DNA of 64,000 nucleotides from NCBI GenBank assembly GCA_027704905.1, contig CM051007.1:28010395-28074394 (forward strand). The letters are read 5' to 3'. Source of the DNA: Muraenolepis orangiensis. Its lineage: Eukaryota > Chordata > Actinopteri > Gadiformes > Muraenolepididae. A model generated the notes under the pieces. That model made no database searches and was not told the DNA's origin. It worked only from the letters and a program-made list of their open reading frames with translations. Shown here one piece after another: positions 56,047 to 64,000 of this stretch. The position numbers and the translations under genes are program-made. Within the stretch, counting starts at the first letter, position 1, and each line of letters begins with the position of its first letter.

Positions 56047-56269
56047 CTCTCTGCTAATAGGATATTCAACATTTAGCGTGGGATATGTAAAGTGAGTTGT
56101 TGGGTTTGCTACAACAAAAAAAGTGGGAGAATATGTACTTGGCGGTTAGTAATGGCGGATTAGTAGAACAATTCTTTCATTTTTCAGTCAAATTAACTGG
56201 TTTCATGATACAATAACATGTACTTTATTAAAAAGCTGGATTAGTAGAAAATTCTTTCATTTTCGGTCG

Positions 56270-56275
56270 AATAAA
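56270..56275 (+). terminator. Poly(A) signal AATAAA for naxe
   Basis: It lies 224 nt after the stop (TCGAATAAACTGG). A near-duplicate of about 70 bp (TTAGTAGAAC...TGATACAATAACATGTACTT) lies just before it. Confidence 0.5.
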
Positions 56276-56607
56276 CTGGTTTCATGATACGATGACATGT
56301 ACTTTTTTTTTAAATCCCAGCCGGGGAACATGGGCTTTGAGAAAGCAAAGTAATAATATAATATATGTGAGGATTTAAATAAACGGTTATAACAAACGGT
56401 TTTTGGCGGCTAGCAGCATTAGCATTAGCTTGGCGTGGGCTAGCCTTTTAATACATCCATGGGGCTAGGCCCTCGCCAATCTCTCGTGATTTCACTTCAC
56501 AGCCGTTACTTTGACCTACTGTAACCCCTGGGAATCAGAGAAGCTTACCCAGTTTATCCGGCATCTCTGTCTTTTGTGACATTTTGTCCAGTATTTAAAA
56601 AAAATAA

Positions 56608-56641
<34 letters not shown>

Positions 56642-56815
56642 TATTTATATATATTTTTTAATACAAAAATAGAACAAAAAAAATTATACTAAATAGAACA
56701 AATAAAGAAAGCCCGTTGCGTTGTAATGAATCGGTATTAAAATATTAATATTATTTTATATTGTGGTAAGTAAGGAAAACTCTTCATCACACAGGGTGGG
56801 GGGTATATCCACGGT

Positions 56816-56821
56816 TTTATT
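56816..56821 (-). terminator. Poly(A) signal AATAAA for scn1b (- strand)
   Basis: TTTATT on the + strand, 965 nt after the scn1b stop. This makes naxe and scn1b convergent, with a gap of about 0.5 kb between their likely 3' ends. The UTR includes G-rich tracts at about 57142-57230. Confidence 0.45.
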
Positions 56822-57785
56822 TGATTTAGTACATGATCAGGTTCAATGGATAACTAGCAAGACTTGCTAAAGCTGGAAAAGAACAGCCAGTCTATTGAAG
56901 TCTATCACATCCACCCACTCACAGATCTCTCTCTGGGTGAAACCGGACACGGTATTCCTGTACGCTCCCCCCCGGGGAGAACGGACTCTCCCAAATACAT
57001 TCCTTTTGACAGCCAGCAATCTCACAGAGTCAAGCAGCCCCTCTTGCAGTACTACGTACAGTATACAGACATCAGTAGTACTACAAACGCTTGTATATAT
57101 TTAATATAGAAAGAGAGAAATCTAGAATGTATATGCGTGGTGGTGGGGGTGGGGGGGGGGGGGGACACATTGATGCTTGTTAATGCATGGTTTTGGGTGG
57201 GGGCGGGGGGGCGGGGGCGGGGGGGTAAAAGAGCAGTACATGCTTTCACGTGTATTTGTGTGTATTAATATACAGAGCTGCTAGTACCATGCACGGCCTC
57301 TTTAGTCTCGTGTTCCACCTGTGTTCTGCGTAACGGAAGAAAAAAAACCAATGGGGTGAAACAGACGTGAAGAAAAGAGAGAGGAGAGTTTGTTTTCCGG
57401 ATGCCTCCATGCGGGTCCAAGCGTTAAAAAGGGGTTTCCTGTCGTCAACAGTCAGTTAGACGCAGTCTGTAAGAAAAGACGGAAAGCAAAACAAATTGAC
57501 TGAAAAATTTGCCGACGTCCGCAACGTTTAGTCTTGGACGTTGTTCTACAACGGTTTGCACCGTGTGCGTGTCAAATATGCTCATAATTCATTTCAAGTG
57601 TGTTTGAATTTTAATGATTCATCAATCATGAAATGACAGTCGTAAATGATGGTATTAATTATTGGTTAAATCCCAGTAAGATTATTATAGTTTATTTATA
57701 GTTAAAAAATTATAGTTTTCTAGTAAAAACCTTGGATTGATGAGGAAAAAAAACCCAGATATTCCCAGCAACAGTCCTACCTGTG

Positions 57786-63289
<5,504 letters not shown>

Positions 63290-63319
63290 CTGGGGGAGAG
63301 AGACAGGGGGGGGGGAGAC

Positions 63320-63800
<481 letters not shown>

Positions 63801-64000
63801 AGAGGAGGGGGAGAGAGAGAGAGAGTCAGGATGTGCATCTTTCCATTGAGCTAAACTGCTAAAAATTCCTCCCTAAGGATCACCACGTGATCCATTACAC
63901 TTGATCAACAATACATAGTACACAATATTATAAAAGGACTTCCCTTGATCACATTTAGAAGACATTTCACCACATCCACACTATAGCCCTCCACAAACAA

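Overview
The window is nuclear DNA from a bony fish (teleost). It holds spliced vertebrate genes with GT-AG introns and canonical poly(A) signals, teleost-type LINE and tRNA-SINE remnants, and a very high load of simple repeats: (GT)n, (GA)n, (TCC)n, CTCA arrays and several minisatellites. No bacterial system, CRISPR array or virus was seen. The repeat load would fit a short-tandem-repeat-rich lineage such as gadiforms, but the species cannot be fixed from sequence alone.

Layout: 1-536 (+) is the last two coding exons of an Argonaute gene (best match AGO3), followed by a long UTR-like stretch. 7154-15685 (+) is a complete nine-exon tektin-2 gene (tekt2, 429 aa) with two RFX-type X-boxes about 1.4 kb upstream. 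18669-19724 (+) and 22473-24239 (+) are two intronless free fatty acid receptor genes. The first has unusual GPCR switch residues; the second runs into a 15-bp minisatellite that encodes a Gly-rich tail of about 279 residues. 28226-33041 (-) is complete usf2 (10 coding exons, 312 aa). 35990-47733 (+) is complete lmna, an A-type lamin (12 coding exons, 650 aa). 50460-56046 (+) is complete naxe (6 coding exons, 286 aa). 57786-63289 (-) is the voltage-gated sodium channel beta-1 subunit scn1b, lacking only its signal-peptide exon, which should lie beyond 64000.

Exon limits were assigned by hand from splice sites, frame continuity and homology to the human proteins as I remember them. Every multi-exon gene closes in frame: tekt2 1290 nt, usf2 939 nt, lmna 1953 nt, naxe 861 nt. 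Several lmna exon lengths (157, 126, 171, 126, 221, 108, 120) equal those I recall for human LMNA.

The genes do not form one pathway. They are a conserved-neighbourhood mosaic of segments found in human at 1p34 (AGO3-TEKT2), 19q13 (FFAR cluster, USF2, SCN1B) and 1q22 (LMNA, NAXE). The most unusual features are tandem repeats that have taken up gene parts: a 30-bp array in the last usf2 intron that copies the splice acceptor about 16 times, a 1308-bp tandem duplication that copies the 5' half of lmna exon 2, and the translated minisatellite in the second receptor.
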